Position numbers and translations under genes: made by a program. Below the pieces are notes generated by a model. The model searched no databases. It saw only the letters and a program-made list of their open reading frames with translations, and was not told the DNA's origin. 56,800 nt of DNA, from contig CAZROO010000008.1 of assembly GCA_964601735.1 (NCBI GenBank), positions 1 through 56,800 of the forward strand, written 5' to 3'. Of this stretch, positions 8,561 to 16,014 are shown in pieces. This stretch comes from DATAJX01 sp964601735. Its GTDB lineage: Bacteria > Pseudomonadota > Alphaproteobacteria > UBA2136 > UBA6156. Position 1 is the stretch's first letter. Each line of letters begins with the position of its first letter.

Positions 8561-8620
8561 GAAAAAAATCACGCTACAGCCCCCATCGAAGCCACCGCCG
8601 AGCATCGCGATTTGGCCTCC
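8561..8620 (+). repeat. AATCGCG/CGCGATT hairpin repeat, copy E
   Basis: This is a diverged copy with the left arm altered (AATCACG). Similarity to copy A continues through CGCCCGCCACGCGCCA to about 8702. Confidence 0.8.
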
Positions 8621-8869
8621 ACCCTCCCAGAAAATACCTCCACCGAACACGCCACCAGAACAAAACCCATCGCGCCCGCCACGCGCCAGTGGCCACAGCC
8701 GCCCCGGCGCGATAAGAACCGCCACATCAACAACTGACTTCAGAATGACCCAAATGCCGCCAGCAAGGATTCACCAATCCCCGCAATGTGAACCGCACCA
8801 CAACGGCACCCGGGACGCCGCCGCGCCAGTCACCACCCATGATGCTCCCCCACCCAGCACCTACCTCAC

Positions 8870-9038
8870 CCAAAGCTTAGACAAATGTATACATTACACA
8901 TGCAAAGAAGGCAGATTTGAGGGCTGGCGACAAAACAGCGCCATCACCGCACAATTTTGAGCCAAAAAACGCCCTTTCAGCGCCCCGCACCGACATCCCT
9001 ACGACATTCCTGCATCATCACCGCATCACTTGCGCACA
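8870..9038 (+). repeat. left arm of inner inverted repeat around mscL
   Basis: The reverse complement of this stretch matches 10198-10360. Near-identical blocks include CTACGACATTCCTGCATCAT and the AATGTATACATT region. Weaker similarity extends outward through copy E on this side and copy F on the other. Confidence 0.8.
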
Positions 9039-9064
9039 CCCCCAAGCCGGGGCATCCTCCTGAC

Positions 9065-9697
9065 GTGAACAGCCCCTCAAAACCCTTGAAAACGCCTGTA
9101 TTTAGCGAAATCGCCCGGCGCCTGGCCGACCGCGTCGCCGACCTCGCCCACCGCCCCCAGCACGCCCTGCTGGCAGGTAACACGCCTCAAATTTCAGAAA
9201 TTTTAAAACAGCAATTTCAAAATAATACAGAATTATCTTCAAGCAATAGCCTGCCCTCTGTGAGCTGCGACCTGCTTATTGGTCACCTCGGTTTTGGCCA
9301 AAATCCAGCCAAAATCCTGACCGCCGCCGCACCGTTTTTAAAGCCAGACAGCCCCATTCTGTTGAGCTTGCTGGGGCAAGGCAGTTTCGCCGAAATCCCA
9401 AGCCCGCCGTCACTTCCTGATGTTCGCGATATCGGTGATTTCCCCCAAGTTCGGGCTCTTTCCCTACCCGTCATCGACCGCGACAGGCTAGCACTGACCT
9501 TCGCCACCCCCGAAGCCGCACAACGTACCTTCAAGGCCCACAGCTGGCCAGTCAGTAACTTTAATATTAGCAAACTAACAATTGAAATTATTTACATTCA
9601 TGGACACACAAAAGGTGCCCACCAGCCCCAACCCGCCCAGCGCGGTAGCGGTAAAGTTTCGATGGTCAAAATTTTACATAACAATTCAGATACTTAG
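9065..9697 (+). CDS. degenerate NDUFAF5/BioC-like methyltransferase
   Basis: About 210 residues if the in-frame GTG at 9065 is used; this start leaves out the upstream inverted-repeat arm. The order of short blocks (EIARRLADRVADL; CDLLIGHLGF; AAPFLKPDSPILLSLLGQGS; DVRDIGDFPQ; LPVIDRDRLALTF) follows alphaproteobacterial NDUFAF5/BioC-type SAM methyltransferases. The glycine-rich SAM motif is replaced by LLAGNTPQ, and a Ser/Gln-rich insertion follows. It is either a rapidly evolving or inactive enzyme. It lies between the inverted-repeat arms with mscL. The assignment is tentative. Confidence 0.5.
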   Translation: MNSPSKPLKTPVFSEIARRLADRVADLAHRPQHALLAGNTPQISEILKQQFQNNTELSSSNSLPSVSCDLLIGHLGFGQNPAKILTAAAPFLKPDSPILLSLLGQGSFAEIPSPPSLPDVRDIGDFPQVRALSLPVIDRDRLALTFATPEAAQRTFKAHSWPVSNFNISKLTIEIIYIHGHTKGAHQPQPAQRGSGKVSMVKILHNNSDT

Positions 9698-9755
9698 TCT
9701 TTACATCGTACCGCCACCCCGCTAGCATTCAGTCACTAAAAGAAAGGCTAAGAAC

Positions 9756-10145
9756 GTGAGCTTTATCAGTGAATTCAAGACCTTCGTTATGCGCGGCAAC
9801 GTGGTGGACTTGGCCGTCGGTGTGGTCATCGGTACCGCCTTCGGCAAAATCGTCAGTAGCCTGGTCGACAGCATCATCATGCCGGTGTTGGGTTATTTGA
9901 CCAGCGGTATTAACCTGAGCGACTTGGCGTTTAACGCCAATAGCGTACCAGGTGCACCTAACGTATTGATTAGTTACGGAAAATTTTTACAAAGCTGCGT
10001 GGATTTTCTGATTGTCGCATTTGTGATTTTTCTGGTGATCAAGGCCATGAATACCTTTATGCCCAAGCCCAAGTCTGCGCCCAAGGGACCCTCGGCTGAG
10101 GAATTATTGGCGGATATCCGCGACATTCTGAAAAAGAAGAAATAG
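9756..10145 (+). CDS. mscL: large-conductance mechanosensitive channel
   Basis: This 129-residue protein is of normal family length. The N-terminal amphipathic helix and first span read FKTFVMRGNVVDLAVGVVIG, with the pore-lining Gly/Ala face. The second span is LIVAFVIFLVIKAMN, and the cytoplasmic helix ends in EELLADIRDILKKKK. MscL opens under membrane tension to release solutes on osmotic downshock. The start is GTG at 9756 with AGAAAGG upstream. It is a single gene with its own terminator, enclosed by the two arms of the inner inverted repeat. Confidence 0.97.
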   Translation: MSFISEFKTFVMRGNVVDLAVGVVIGTAFGKIVSSLVDSIIMPVLGYLTSGINLSDLAFNANSVPGAPNVLISYGKFLQSCVDFLIVAFVIFLVIKAMNTFMPKPKSAPKGPSAEELLADIRDILKKKK

Positions 10146-10165
10146 CCCTGCCAGAGCCATTTGAG

Positions 10166-10192
10166 AGGGCGTGCCGAGGACACGCCCTTTTA
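10166..10192 (+). terminator. rho-independent terminator of mscL
   Basis: AGGGCGTG pairs with CACGCCCT around a 7-nt loop and is followed by TTTATT. Confidence 0.88.
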
Positions 10193-10197
10193 TTCAA

Positions 10198-10360
10198 GTG
10201 TGCGCAAGCGATGCGGTGATGATGCAGGAATGTCGTAGGGATGTCGGTGCGGCGTGCGTAAAGAGCCTCTTTTGGCTCAGAACCGTGCGGTGATGATGCC
10301 CTTTTGTCGCCAGACCTTAAAATCGTCCCATTTATGTTTATTGTATACATTTATTCTGGA
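10198..10360 (-). repeat. right arm of inner inverted repeat around mscL
   Basis: It is the inverted match of 8870-9038, including the blocks ATGATGCAGGAATGTCGTAG and TTGTATACATT. It begins directly after the mscL terminator. Confidence 0.8.
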
Positions 10361-10559
10361 CTGGCGGCGAAAAGAAGCAGGTTACGGGAATACGGCAAGG
10401 TGGAGGATAGCAGGGTTGTCACCCGGTGTGGGGGAAAGCCATTGCCACGGTGGTTCGCATCGCGGAGAAGCGGTGTGGCCGTTGAAACGGCTGTGGCTGC
10501 GATAGGTTGCCCTTGCGGGAAATCCAGTGGAGTACTTGGGGGATTTTCCTGGGCGGGCG

Positions 10560-10616
10560 GAGGTCAAATCGCGATTGGCGGCGGGGGCTTTGGTGGGGAC
10601 TGGGGCGCGATTTTCT
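10560..10616 (-). repeat. AATCGCG/CGCGATT hairpin repeat, copy F (inverted)
   Basis: This is the only copy in reverse orientation (AAATCGCGATT at 10566, GGCGCGATTTT at the far end). Its place relative to the right inner arm mirrors copy E relative to the left arm. The rest of 10361-10854 holds no gene I can support. Confidence 0.82.
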
Positions 10617-10854
10617 TCATGACTCGGCGGGTATCTGTTGCTTGTGGGTAGTGTTGGGCTGGTGGTGGGAGTGAGGAGCTCTCTATGCGTCGAAGGCGCG
10701 GCTTTAGACGCGCGAGCAGTATTCGCGGAACGCGAATTTCGTAAACAACAGTAGACAGCCCTTTAGGACCTCACCCATGGGACCGGAGGCCAAGTGGAAT
10801 TTTTGTTGCCGCTTCGGTTGGGTAGAATTAGCATGGTTAATAGAGGGGATCATA

Positions 10855-11529
10855 ATGACTATTGAGGACTTATTTCAAAATTTGCCCGATGAACCGGTTG
10901 AGGTATTTACTCAGATTGAGCAGAAACTGCGTGAAAACGTAATCCAGGCCCTTGATAGAGTCTCATCTGAAGGCAGTACTGCTAATCGTCTTCGACTAAG
11001 TTATGCGAATAGTGCTATAGGCGCCGCAAAAGCTTTGGGCCTAAAGGTTTTTCCTGATACTTGGAAAATCCCCATCACTAATGGGGACTCGAATAACTTT
11101 AATAGTGTAATCGCGTCTGTAGATTACTACCTGATGCAGGAGAAAATTATAGGCGCCAGAAGGCTTAAAAAATACTCCGTAGCACTTAGTGCCGGTGAAA
11201 AGCAAAAAATTAGGCACCACATTGAACAAATCAAAGATGTCATTGATGGGTGGGATATTCCCGTACGTAAGAAAGACGCCATCATAGAGAGAACAAATGC
11301 TCTCCTTAATGAAGTAGACAAAGAACGCACTAGGTTCGATGCAGCTATGGATTTCATCTTAGAAGCCTCAACCGTAGCAGGTCAAGCCGCAGAGAAGTTG
11401 AAGCCTCTTGCCGAGCTAGTCACTAAAATTATGGGAACTGCGCGCGAAAAAGAACAAAGGCAGCTAAGTATTGGACACGAGCCCGTCAGACTGATTGAAG
11501 ATAAAACTGAAGAAGATGCAGCTGCTTAG
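10855..11529 (+). CDS. hypothetical AT-rich-island protein
   Basis: This 224-residue soluble, mostly helical protein is of a family I do not recognise. Its AT-leaning codon use resembles the genes at 6877 and 7458 and differs from mscL. The central region (GARRLKKYSVALSAGEKQKI) is basic. The C-terminal half (about 130-200) is a long charged helix, possibly a coiled coil, ending in an acidic tail. The ATG at 10855 follows GAGGGG and is preferred over an upstream in-frame ATG at 10777. It ends 3 bp before the right outer inverted repeat, mirroring the gene at 6877. Confidence 0.7.
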   Translation: MTIEDLFQNLPDEPVEVFTQIEQKLRENVIQALDRVSSEGSTANRLRLSYANSAIGAAKALGLKVFPDTWKIPITNGDSNNFNSVIASVDYYLMQEKIIGARRLKKYSVALSAGEKQKIRHHIEQIKDVIDGWDIPVRKKDAIIERTNALLNEVDKERTRFDAAMDFILEASTVAGQAAEKLKPLAELVTKIMGTAREKEQRQLSIGHEPVRLIEDKTEEDAAA

Positions 11530-11531
11530 AA

Positions 11532-11606
11532 CTACTGGATTCCCACCTTCGCGGGAATGGGGCGTTATTGTTGATGCTCTGCCATAACCACGCCCCCCGT
11601 GGATGC
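11532..11606 (-). repeat. right copy of ~75-bp outer inverted repeat
   Basis: It begins CTACTGGATTCCC, contains the hairpin ending CTTCGCGGGAATG, and continues through GATGCTCTGCCATAACCACG. It is the inverted, diverged match of 6735-6808. Confidence 0.8.
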
Positions 11607-11809
11607 CCTGCCCCCCCTGAGGGGGGCGGCATGACGGCGGTGTCATAGAGATTCTTTCTAACAAGACGCCGGCCTTTGCCGGGGACGTTCTTACTAAGAG
11701 AACTATAGCCGTTAGCCCTTGGCAGCCTCCGCTTCGCCCGGTTCCCGCCTGTGCGGAAATAACGCCCCAAAGGGGCGTTTGCCCTTGAGCGCTACGCGCG
11801 CATTATCGT

Positions 11810-11834
11810 GGATACCGACCTTCGTCGGTATGAC
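11810..11834 (+). repeat. TTCG hairpin repeat variant
   Basis: GATACCGACCTTCGTCGGTA forms a perfect stem. It shares the frame GGAT-N-CC..CCTTCG..GG-N-ATGA with the hairpins at 6781, 11532, 29431 and 55605, but with different, compensated stem bases. Confidence 0.6.
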
Positions 11835-11843
11835 AGAGGGTAA

Positions 11844-13142
11844 TCAGGAAGCTTTTTTGCCTTTGGCGGGTGTTTCTTCGCTGAAGATTTTGAGGGGTTC
11901 GGTTTGGCCCTGGACGACCTTTTTGTTGATGACGACTTCCTCGAGATTCTTTTGGGTGGGGATGTCGAACATCGTGTCGAGCAGGATGTTTTCGAGAATC
12001 GCGCGCAGGCCGCGGGCGCCGGTTTTGCGGGCGATGGCCTGCTTGGCGACCTCTTCCAGCGCGTCCTTGGCGAAGGTGAGGCGCACGTTTTCCATGTCGA
12101 ACAGCGCCTGGTATTGCTTGGTAAGCGCGTTCTTGGGTTCGGTGAGGATTTGGATGAGCGCGGCTTCGTCGAGGTCTTCGAGCATCGCCAGCACCGGCAG
12201 GCGGCCGACGAATTCGGGGATGAGGCCGAACTTGACCAGGTCTTCGGGCTCGGCGTGCTGGAACAGTTCGCCGACGCCGCGTTTTTCTTCGCCCGACACT
12301 TCGGCGTTGAAGCCGATGCTGCGCTTGCGCAGGCGCTGGCCGATAACCTTTTCCAGCCCCGCGAACGCGCCGCCGCAGATGAAGAGGATGTTGGAGGTGT
12401 CGACCTGCAGGAACTCCTGCTGCGGGTGTTTGCGGCCGCCTTGCGGGGGCACGCTGGCCACCGTGCCTTCGATGAGTTTGAGCAGGGCTTGCTGCACCCC
12501 TTCCCCGCTGACGTCGCGTGTAATGGAGGGGTTGTCGCCCTTGCGGGAGATTTTGTCGATTTCGTCGATGTAGACGATGCCGCGCTGGGCGCGCTCGACG
12601 TTGTAATCGGAGGCCTGCAGCAGCTTGAGGATGATGTTTTCGACGTCTTCGCCTACATAGCCCGCTTCGGTCAGCGTAGTGGCGTCGGACATGGTGAAGG
12701 GCACATCGAGGATGCGGGCCAGCGTTTGCGCCAGCAGCGTTTTGCCCGAGCCGGTGGGCCCGATGAGCAGGATGTTGGATTTCTGGATTTCGACTTCGGG
12801 CTTGTTGCCGTTGGCCGCCGCCGCGTTGACGTGCTCCATGCGCTTGTAATGGTTGTAGACCGCGACGGAGAGGATGCGTTTGGCCCTCTCCTGCCCGATG
12901 ACGTAGTCGTCGAGCGTTTTGCGGATTTCGTGCGGCGTGGGCAGACCTTGTTTGCCTTCGCCCTTGCGGGAAACCGCTGCGGGGCTGGCTTCTTCCTCGC
13001 GGATGATGTCCATGCACAGGCGCACGCACTCGTCGCAGATGAAGACGGTGGGGCCGGCGATCAGTTTACGGACTTCGTGCTGGCTTTTGCCGCAGAAAGA
13101 ACAGTACAGGGTGCCGCCTGTGGGGTCGGATTTTTTGGCCAT
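11844..13142 (-). CDS. clpX: ATP-dependent Clp protease, unfoldase subunit ClpX
   Basis: This 432-residue AAA+ unfoldase unfolds tagged proteins and feeds them to ClpP. The N-terminal zinc-binding domain shows CSFCGK and CDECVRLC, Walker A is GPTGSGKT (about residue 128), the Walker B region is GIVYIDEIDK, and the ClpP-contacting loop region follows. The ATG at 13142 (MAKKSD) fits the family; an in-frame ATG 21 bp upstream is possible, and neither has a strong ribosome site. Unlike most Proteobacteria, clpX is divergent from clpP and separated by another gene. Confidence 0.97.
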   Translation of the reverse strand: MAKKSDPTGGTLYCSFCGKSQHEVRKLIAGPTVFICDECVRLCMDIIREEEASPAAVSRKGEGKQGLPTPHEIRKTLDDYVIGQERAKRILSVAVYNHYKRMEHVNAAAANGNKPEVEIQKSNILLIGPTGSGKTLLAQTLARILDVPFTMSDATTLTEAGYVGEDVENIILKLLQASDYNVERAQRGIVYIDEIDKISRKGDNPSITRDVSGEGVQQALLKLIEGTVASVPPQGGRKHPQQEFLQVDTSNILFICGGAFAGLEKVIGQRLRKRSIGFNAEVSGEEKRGVGELFQHAEPEDLVKFGLIPEFVGRLPVLAMLEDLDEAALIQILTEPKNALTKQYQALFDMENVRLTFAKDALEEVAKQAIARKTGARGLRAILENILLDTMFDIPTQKNLEEVVINKKVVQGQTEPLKIFSEETPAKGKKAS

Positions 13143-13286
13143 GGGTGATGAAACTTCGGGCATGGCGCGGGGGGTGTCAAGTAAAGAGTGGTTGGAGGTT
13201 GGGGCTTGACGGTTAGGATGGTATGCAGTGTGGCAACTGTGTTATTAGGGAGCAGTCGGCGCCATTGGGGCGCGGGGAGAATCTTC

Positions 13287-13640
13287 ATGCGTTTGACCAG
13301 ACGGGATGTCCTTATCCTGAACAATATTCGAAGATCGTGCCGGGACGACATGAATGGCGAGGCTTCGGCAGCCATGATCACCACCGAGGCCGGTTTTCTG
13401 TGGCAGGCATGGTTTTGCTGGAACCGGCCCATGTGGCGCCTCCGTTATGCCCGTGAACGGCTGAAGGTATTAAAAGACGCGGGCTACATTGCCGAGATCA
13501 TCCACGAGAAGAAACGCGAAAGCGACTTCTTCCGCGAAGTTTTCGTTATGACACGCGCTGGCATGGTTGCCCTTCGTGAGGCGGAAGCCACACCTTCACC
13601 GCTGAAGCTATTTGGATGGCTGCGGTCTGATTTCATTTAA
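13287..13640 (+). CDS. small winged-helix-like hypothetical protein
   Basis: This 117-residue basic protein starts at an ATG at 13287 following GGGGAGA. The sequence RYARERLKVLKDAGYIAEI then VFVMTRAGMVALREAE resembles the recognition helix, wing and helix of MarR/PadR-type DNA-binding folds, where an L-T-x-x-G-x-x-A-L motif is typical. It lies between divergent clpX and clpP with its own terminator, so it could be a local regulator. DNA binding is inference. An in-frame extension to 13188 overlaps the clpX promoter region and is not adopted. Confidence 0.6.
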   Translation: MRLTRRDVLILNNIRRSCRDDMNGEASAAMITTEAGFLWQAWFCWNRPMWRLRYARERLKVLKDAGYIAEIIHEKKRESDFFREVFVMTRAGMVALREAEATPSPLKLFGWLRSDFI

Positions 13641-13649
13641 CGACACAGT

Positions 13650-13680
13650 GGCCCCTGCTTTTGCGGGGGCCGTTGTTTTT
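13650..13680 (+). terminator. rho-independent terminator
   Basis: GGCCCCTGC pairs with GCGGGGGCC (one wobble or mismatch) around TTTT, then GTTGTTTTT. Confidence 0.85.
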
Positions 13681-13724
13681 GTCCCCTGCTCTGTTACACT
13701 TGCCCGCAACAAAAGGAATACTTG

Positions 13725-14336
13725 ATGTCGTATTTAGTCCCCATGGTTATCGAGCAAACCGCGCGCGGCGAGCGCAGCTACGATATTTACAGCCGGTTGC
13801 TGAAGGAGCGCGTGATCTTCGTGAGCGGTCAGGTGGAAGACCACATGGCGAACCTAATTGTCGCCCAGCTGCTGTTTTTGGAAAGCGAGAACCCGGACGC
13901 GGATATTGCCATGTACATTAACAGCCCCGGCGGCTCGGTGACCGCGGGCATGGCGATTTTGGACACCATGAAGTACATCAAGTGCGATGTGAGCACCATT
14001 TGCGTGGGCCTGGCGGCGAGCATGGGCAGCCTGCTACTGGCCGCAGGAACCAAGGGCAAGCGTTACGCGCTGGGCAATGCCAAGATCATGATCCACCAGC
14101 CGCTGGGCGGCGCGCAGGGCCAGGCCAGCGACATTGCCATCGCGGCCAAGAACATTCTGGAGACCCGCGACAACGTGAACAAGATATTGGCCGACTGCAC
14201 CGGGCAGAAGATCGAGCGCATCGAGAAGGATACCGACCGGGATAACTATATGAGTGCCAATGACGCCAAGGCGTATGGACTAGTTGACCATGTGCTGATT
14301 CACCGGGAGGACATGAAGGAACCGAAGAAAAAGTAG
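13725..14336 (+). CDS. clpP: ATP-dependent Clp protease, proteolytic subunit ClpP
   Basis: This 203-residue serine protease forms the two-ring chamber that degrades substrates unfolded by ClpX. The catalytic triad is visible: Ser in GLAASMGSLLL, His in MIHQPLGG and Asp in KDTDRDNYM. Start ATG 13725 follows AAAAGGAA; the adjacent upstream TTG is less likely. It is monocistronic with a strong terminator. The usual partner clpX is on the opposite strand 0.6 kb away. Confidence 0.97.
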   Translation: MSYLVPMVIEQTARGERSYDIYSRLLKERVIFVSGQVEDHMANLIVAQLLFLESENPDADIAMYINSPGGSVTAGMAILDTMKYIKCDVSTICVGLAASMGSLLLAAGTKGKRYALGNAKIMIHQPLGGAQGQASDIAIAAKNILETRDNVNKILADCTGQKIERIEKDTDRDNYMSANDAKAYGLVDHVLIHREDMKEPKKK

Positions 14337-14348
14337 GTTTGTAAAAGA

Positions 14349-14376
14349 AACGCCCCGGAGACCGGGGCGTTTTGTT
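14349..14376 (+). terminator. rho-independent terminator of clpP
   Basis: AACGCCCCGG pairs with CCGGGGCGTT around AGA, then TTGTTATT. It may also serve the convergent gene at 14386. Confidence 0.9.
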
Positions 14377-14385
14377 ATTGAGTGT

Positions 14386-14856
14386 TCAGGCCGCCAGCTT
14401 TTGGCTGGAGGCGCAAGCTTCGAGCAGGTGTTTGAGCATCGGCCAGGTTTTATCGCTTTTGTGGCCCGCACCGTATTGGCGGGTGGCCAGGTTAAGATTG
14501 GTGCCGGGCTTGATGGCCCGGAGCATTTCGCGGGCCAGCGGGCCGGGCTTGCCGGGATGATTATCGTAGAGGGCCATCAACACTTCCGAGAACGCGAGCG
14601 GAAAATTGTACCGCCGCCGGGCCTCGTGAAAGACCTTGGTATCATCAGCCAGGCCCGTGAGGTGGTAGAACAGGCAGCCACAGAGGTCGTCGTCGGCAGG
14701 GCGTGGAAGCAGGACCTGCAACACCTTGGGCCTGGTCACCTGCTTGCACCACTGCTTTTGGATAAAACGGCGGTCAGGCAGGTTGTCGAGCATGGCGACG
14801 GTTTGAAGATAGAGGTCATTTCGGCCGAAAAAGGCACCTTGGGTGGGCAAAGGCAT
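14386..14856 (-). CDS. hypothetical protein (156 aa)
   Basis: I do not recognise the family. It is a basic soluble protein with a conserved-looking core (LYLQTVAMLDNLPDRRF; FPLAFSEVLMALYDNHPGK; MLRAIKPGTNLNLATRQYG). There is no signal peptide or membrane span. The ATG at 14856 is used because GGGAG lies 6 bp upstream; the frame stays open to 15009 but the added residues are low-complexity and lack a ribosome site. It is convergent with clpP and one of several isolated single-gene units of unknown function in the window. Confidence 0.65.
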   Translation of the reverse strand: MPLPTQGAFFGRNDLYLQTVAMLDNLPDRRFIQKQWCKQVTRPKVLQVLLPRPADDDLCGCLFYHLTGLADDTKVFHEARRRYNFPLAFSEVLMALYDNHPGKPGPLAREMLRAIKPGTNLNLATRQYGAGHKSDKTWPMLKHLLEACASSQKLAA

Positions 14857-15069
14857 GGGAAGCTCCCGGGTTGGCCGCGGACGGCGGGAAAACGAGACGG
14901 TGGGTGCCGGGATATAGCATGAGGCTGTGAAGGCGGGAATGGGCTCTGCACGATTCATCAAGGCCCCGGACTGGGGCATGGTAGCCGCAAAATGGAATTT
15001 TGCGACCATGCCGCCATCCGGGGCGGCGTGATTCTTTAAAAAAAGGGGCCGTGGCCCCTTCCCTACAAG

Positions 15070-15612
15070 CTAGACGGTAAGGATGTCCTTTTCCTTCACC
15101 GCCAGGATGGTGTCGACCTGCTTGACGTATTCGGACACTTCCTTTTCCAGCGCTTCGGTGGCGCGCTTGTGGGCGTCTTCGCCCTCCTCTTCCTTGACCA
15201 CCTTGAGCGCGTCCATGCCGTCGCGGCGGACGTTGCGCAGCGCGATGCGGGCGTCTTCGGCGTATTTTTTAGCGAGCTTGACCAGCTCGTTACGGCGTTG
15301 CTCGTTGAGCTCGGGCAGCGGAATGCGGATGAGCTGGCCGTCGACCGCCGGGTTGAGGCCGAGGCCGGCGTCGCGGATGGCTTTTTCGGTCGCCGCCACG
15401 AGAGAGCCGTCCCACACCTGCACGGTGAGCAGGCGGGCCTCGGCCACGTTGATGTTGCCGACCTGGTTGATGGGCATTTTGCTGCCGTAGGCATCGACCA
15501 TGACCGGGCTGAGCAGGTCGGTGGTGGCGCGGCCGGTGCGCAGCGACGCGAATTCTTGTTTAAGGGCGGTTATCGCACCAGCCAGGCGTTGGGAAAGACC
15601 ATTGCTCATCAT
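15070..15612 (-). CDS. frr: ribosome recycling factor
   Basis: This 180-residue protein is close to the family norm (about 185). The three-helix body starts with the hallmark LRTGRATTDLLSPVMVDAYGS and ends with a long helix rich in Lys/Glu. RRF with EF-G splits the post-termination ribosome. It starts ATGATG after AAGGAAATA. It is not beside pyrH or tsf as is usual. Its start region is exactly repeated in inverted orientation 240 bp upstream (15843-15872). Confidence 0.97.
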   Translation of the reverse strand: MMSNGLSQRLAGAITALKQEFASLRTGRATTDLLSPVMVDAYGSKMPINQVGNINVAEARLLTVQVWDGSLVAATEKAIRDAGLGLNPAVDGQLIRIPLPELNEQRRNELVKLAKKYAEDARIALRNVRRDGMDALKVVKEEEGEDAHKRATEALEKEVSEYVKQVDTILAVKEKDILTV

Positions 15613-15625
15613 TATTTCCTTATTT
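15596..15625 (-). repeat. 30-bp perfect inverted repeat, arm 1 (frr start region)
   Basis: It covers the ribosome-binding site and first codons of frr. The exact reverse complement lies at 15843-15872. Confidence 0.92.
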
Positions 15626-15842
15626 GTGGCCAGCCAAACCGATGGCTGGTTTGTGTTTTAGACGACGACACGCAGTTTTACTGCGATAGGAGGAGAAAAC
15701 CAAATCCAGACGCGGTTTGGCTGAGCCACCCGCAGGGCACGGGCCAAAACGGCCTACCGATGTCGTTTTAAAAGGCTTGTGTAGGGTCAACCACACGGCG
15801 CCCTTCCGCACCGCCACGGATAGGCCGTTTGTGGCCTCGTGC

Positions 15843-15872
15843 AAATAAGGAAATAATGATGAGCAATGGTCT
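15843..15872 (+). repeat. 30-bp perfect inverted repeat, arm 2
   Basis: This is a copy of the frr ribosome site and first codons (AAGGAAATAATGATGAGCAA) on the plus strand, detached from the rest of frr. Confidence 0.92.
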
Positions 15873-15963
15873 CTATCGGACATGGCGGCAACCTGCCTTT
15901 AAAGCGGAGGGCCGTCAAGCGGTTGACAAAGGCTTTACTCCGTCCCAGTTAATAGCCACCTGA
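15856..15963 (+). CDS. possible 35-residue ORF using a copied frr start
   Basis: An ATGATG start with the same AAGGAAATA ribosome site as frr opens a 35-codon frame. Its first six residues, MMSNGL, are identical to RRF; the rest (YRTWRQPAFKAEGRQAVDKG and on) is unrelated. It ends 52 bp before the next gene. The initiation signal should work, but whether a peptide is needed is unknown; it may be a by-product of the duplication. Confidence 0.3.
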   Translation: MMSNGLYRTWRQPAFKAEGRQAVDKGFTPSQLIAT

Positions 15964-16014
15964 AGAACCTTTGTGTCACGTTTCTTCCTTAACCCCTCAT
16001 CCGGAGAGTTGAAC

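Larger units (their letters stand above)
8214..9064. other. gene-free repeat-rich stretch
   Basis: It contains hairpin repeat copies D and E and the left arm of a large diverged inverted repeat (about 8560-9038). I see no gene with a credible start and codon pattern. An in-frame extension of the 9065 gene back to 8957 runs through the inverted repeat and is therefore not accepted. Confidence 0.6.
11530..11843. other. gene-free hairpin-rich spacer downstream of clpX
   Basis: It holds the right outer inverted repeat, a CCCCCCTGAGGGGGG hairpin (about 11610), an AACGCCCC/GGGGCGTT hairpin (11761-11780) and a covarying TTCG hairpin at 11810. I see no gene. One of the hairpins may terminate clpX, but none has a clean T run on that strand. 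Confidence 0.6.
15613..16014. other. frr upstream spacer with inverted duplication
   Basis: Apart from the 30-bp inverted repeat and a short candidate frame at 15856, the spacer has a CCAGCC/GGCTGG hairpin next to the frr ribosome site (about 15630-15649) and pairing blocks around GGCCTACCGAT and ATAGGCCGTTT. It could hold a leader or small RNA, but I recognise none. An 87-codon frame on the minus strand (15620-15883) ends just before frr and has no supporting features. Confidence 0.5.

Noticed and set aside
8957..9064. N-terminal extension of the methyltransferase-like gene
   Set aside because: It is formed by the inner inverted-repeat arm, which is non-coding on the other side of mscL.
10304..10651. 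Glycine-rich frame downstream of mscL
   Set aside because: It consists of inverted-repeat and hairpin-repeat sequence, with no ribosome site and no similarity to a protein family.
15650..15840. Possible small structured RNA (SRP, 6S or tmRNA) upstream of frr
   Set aside because: None of the conserved cores of these RNAs is present; only short pairing blocks are seen.
15620..15883. 87-codon minus-strand frame ending just before frr
   Set aside because: Composition is random-like and it runs through the inverted duplication; no start signal.
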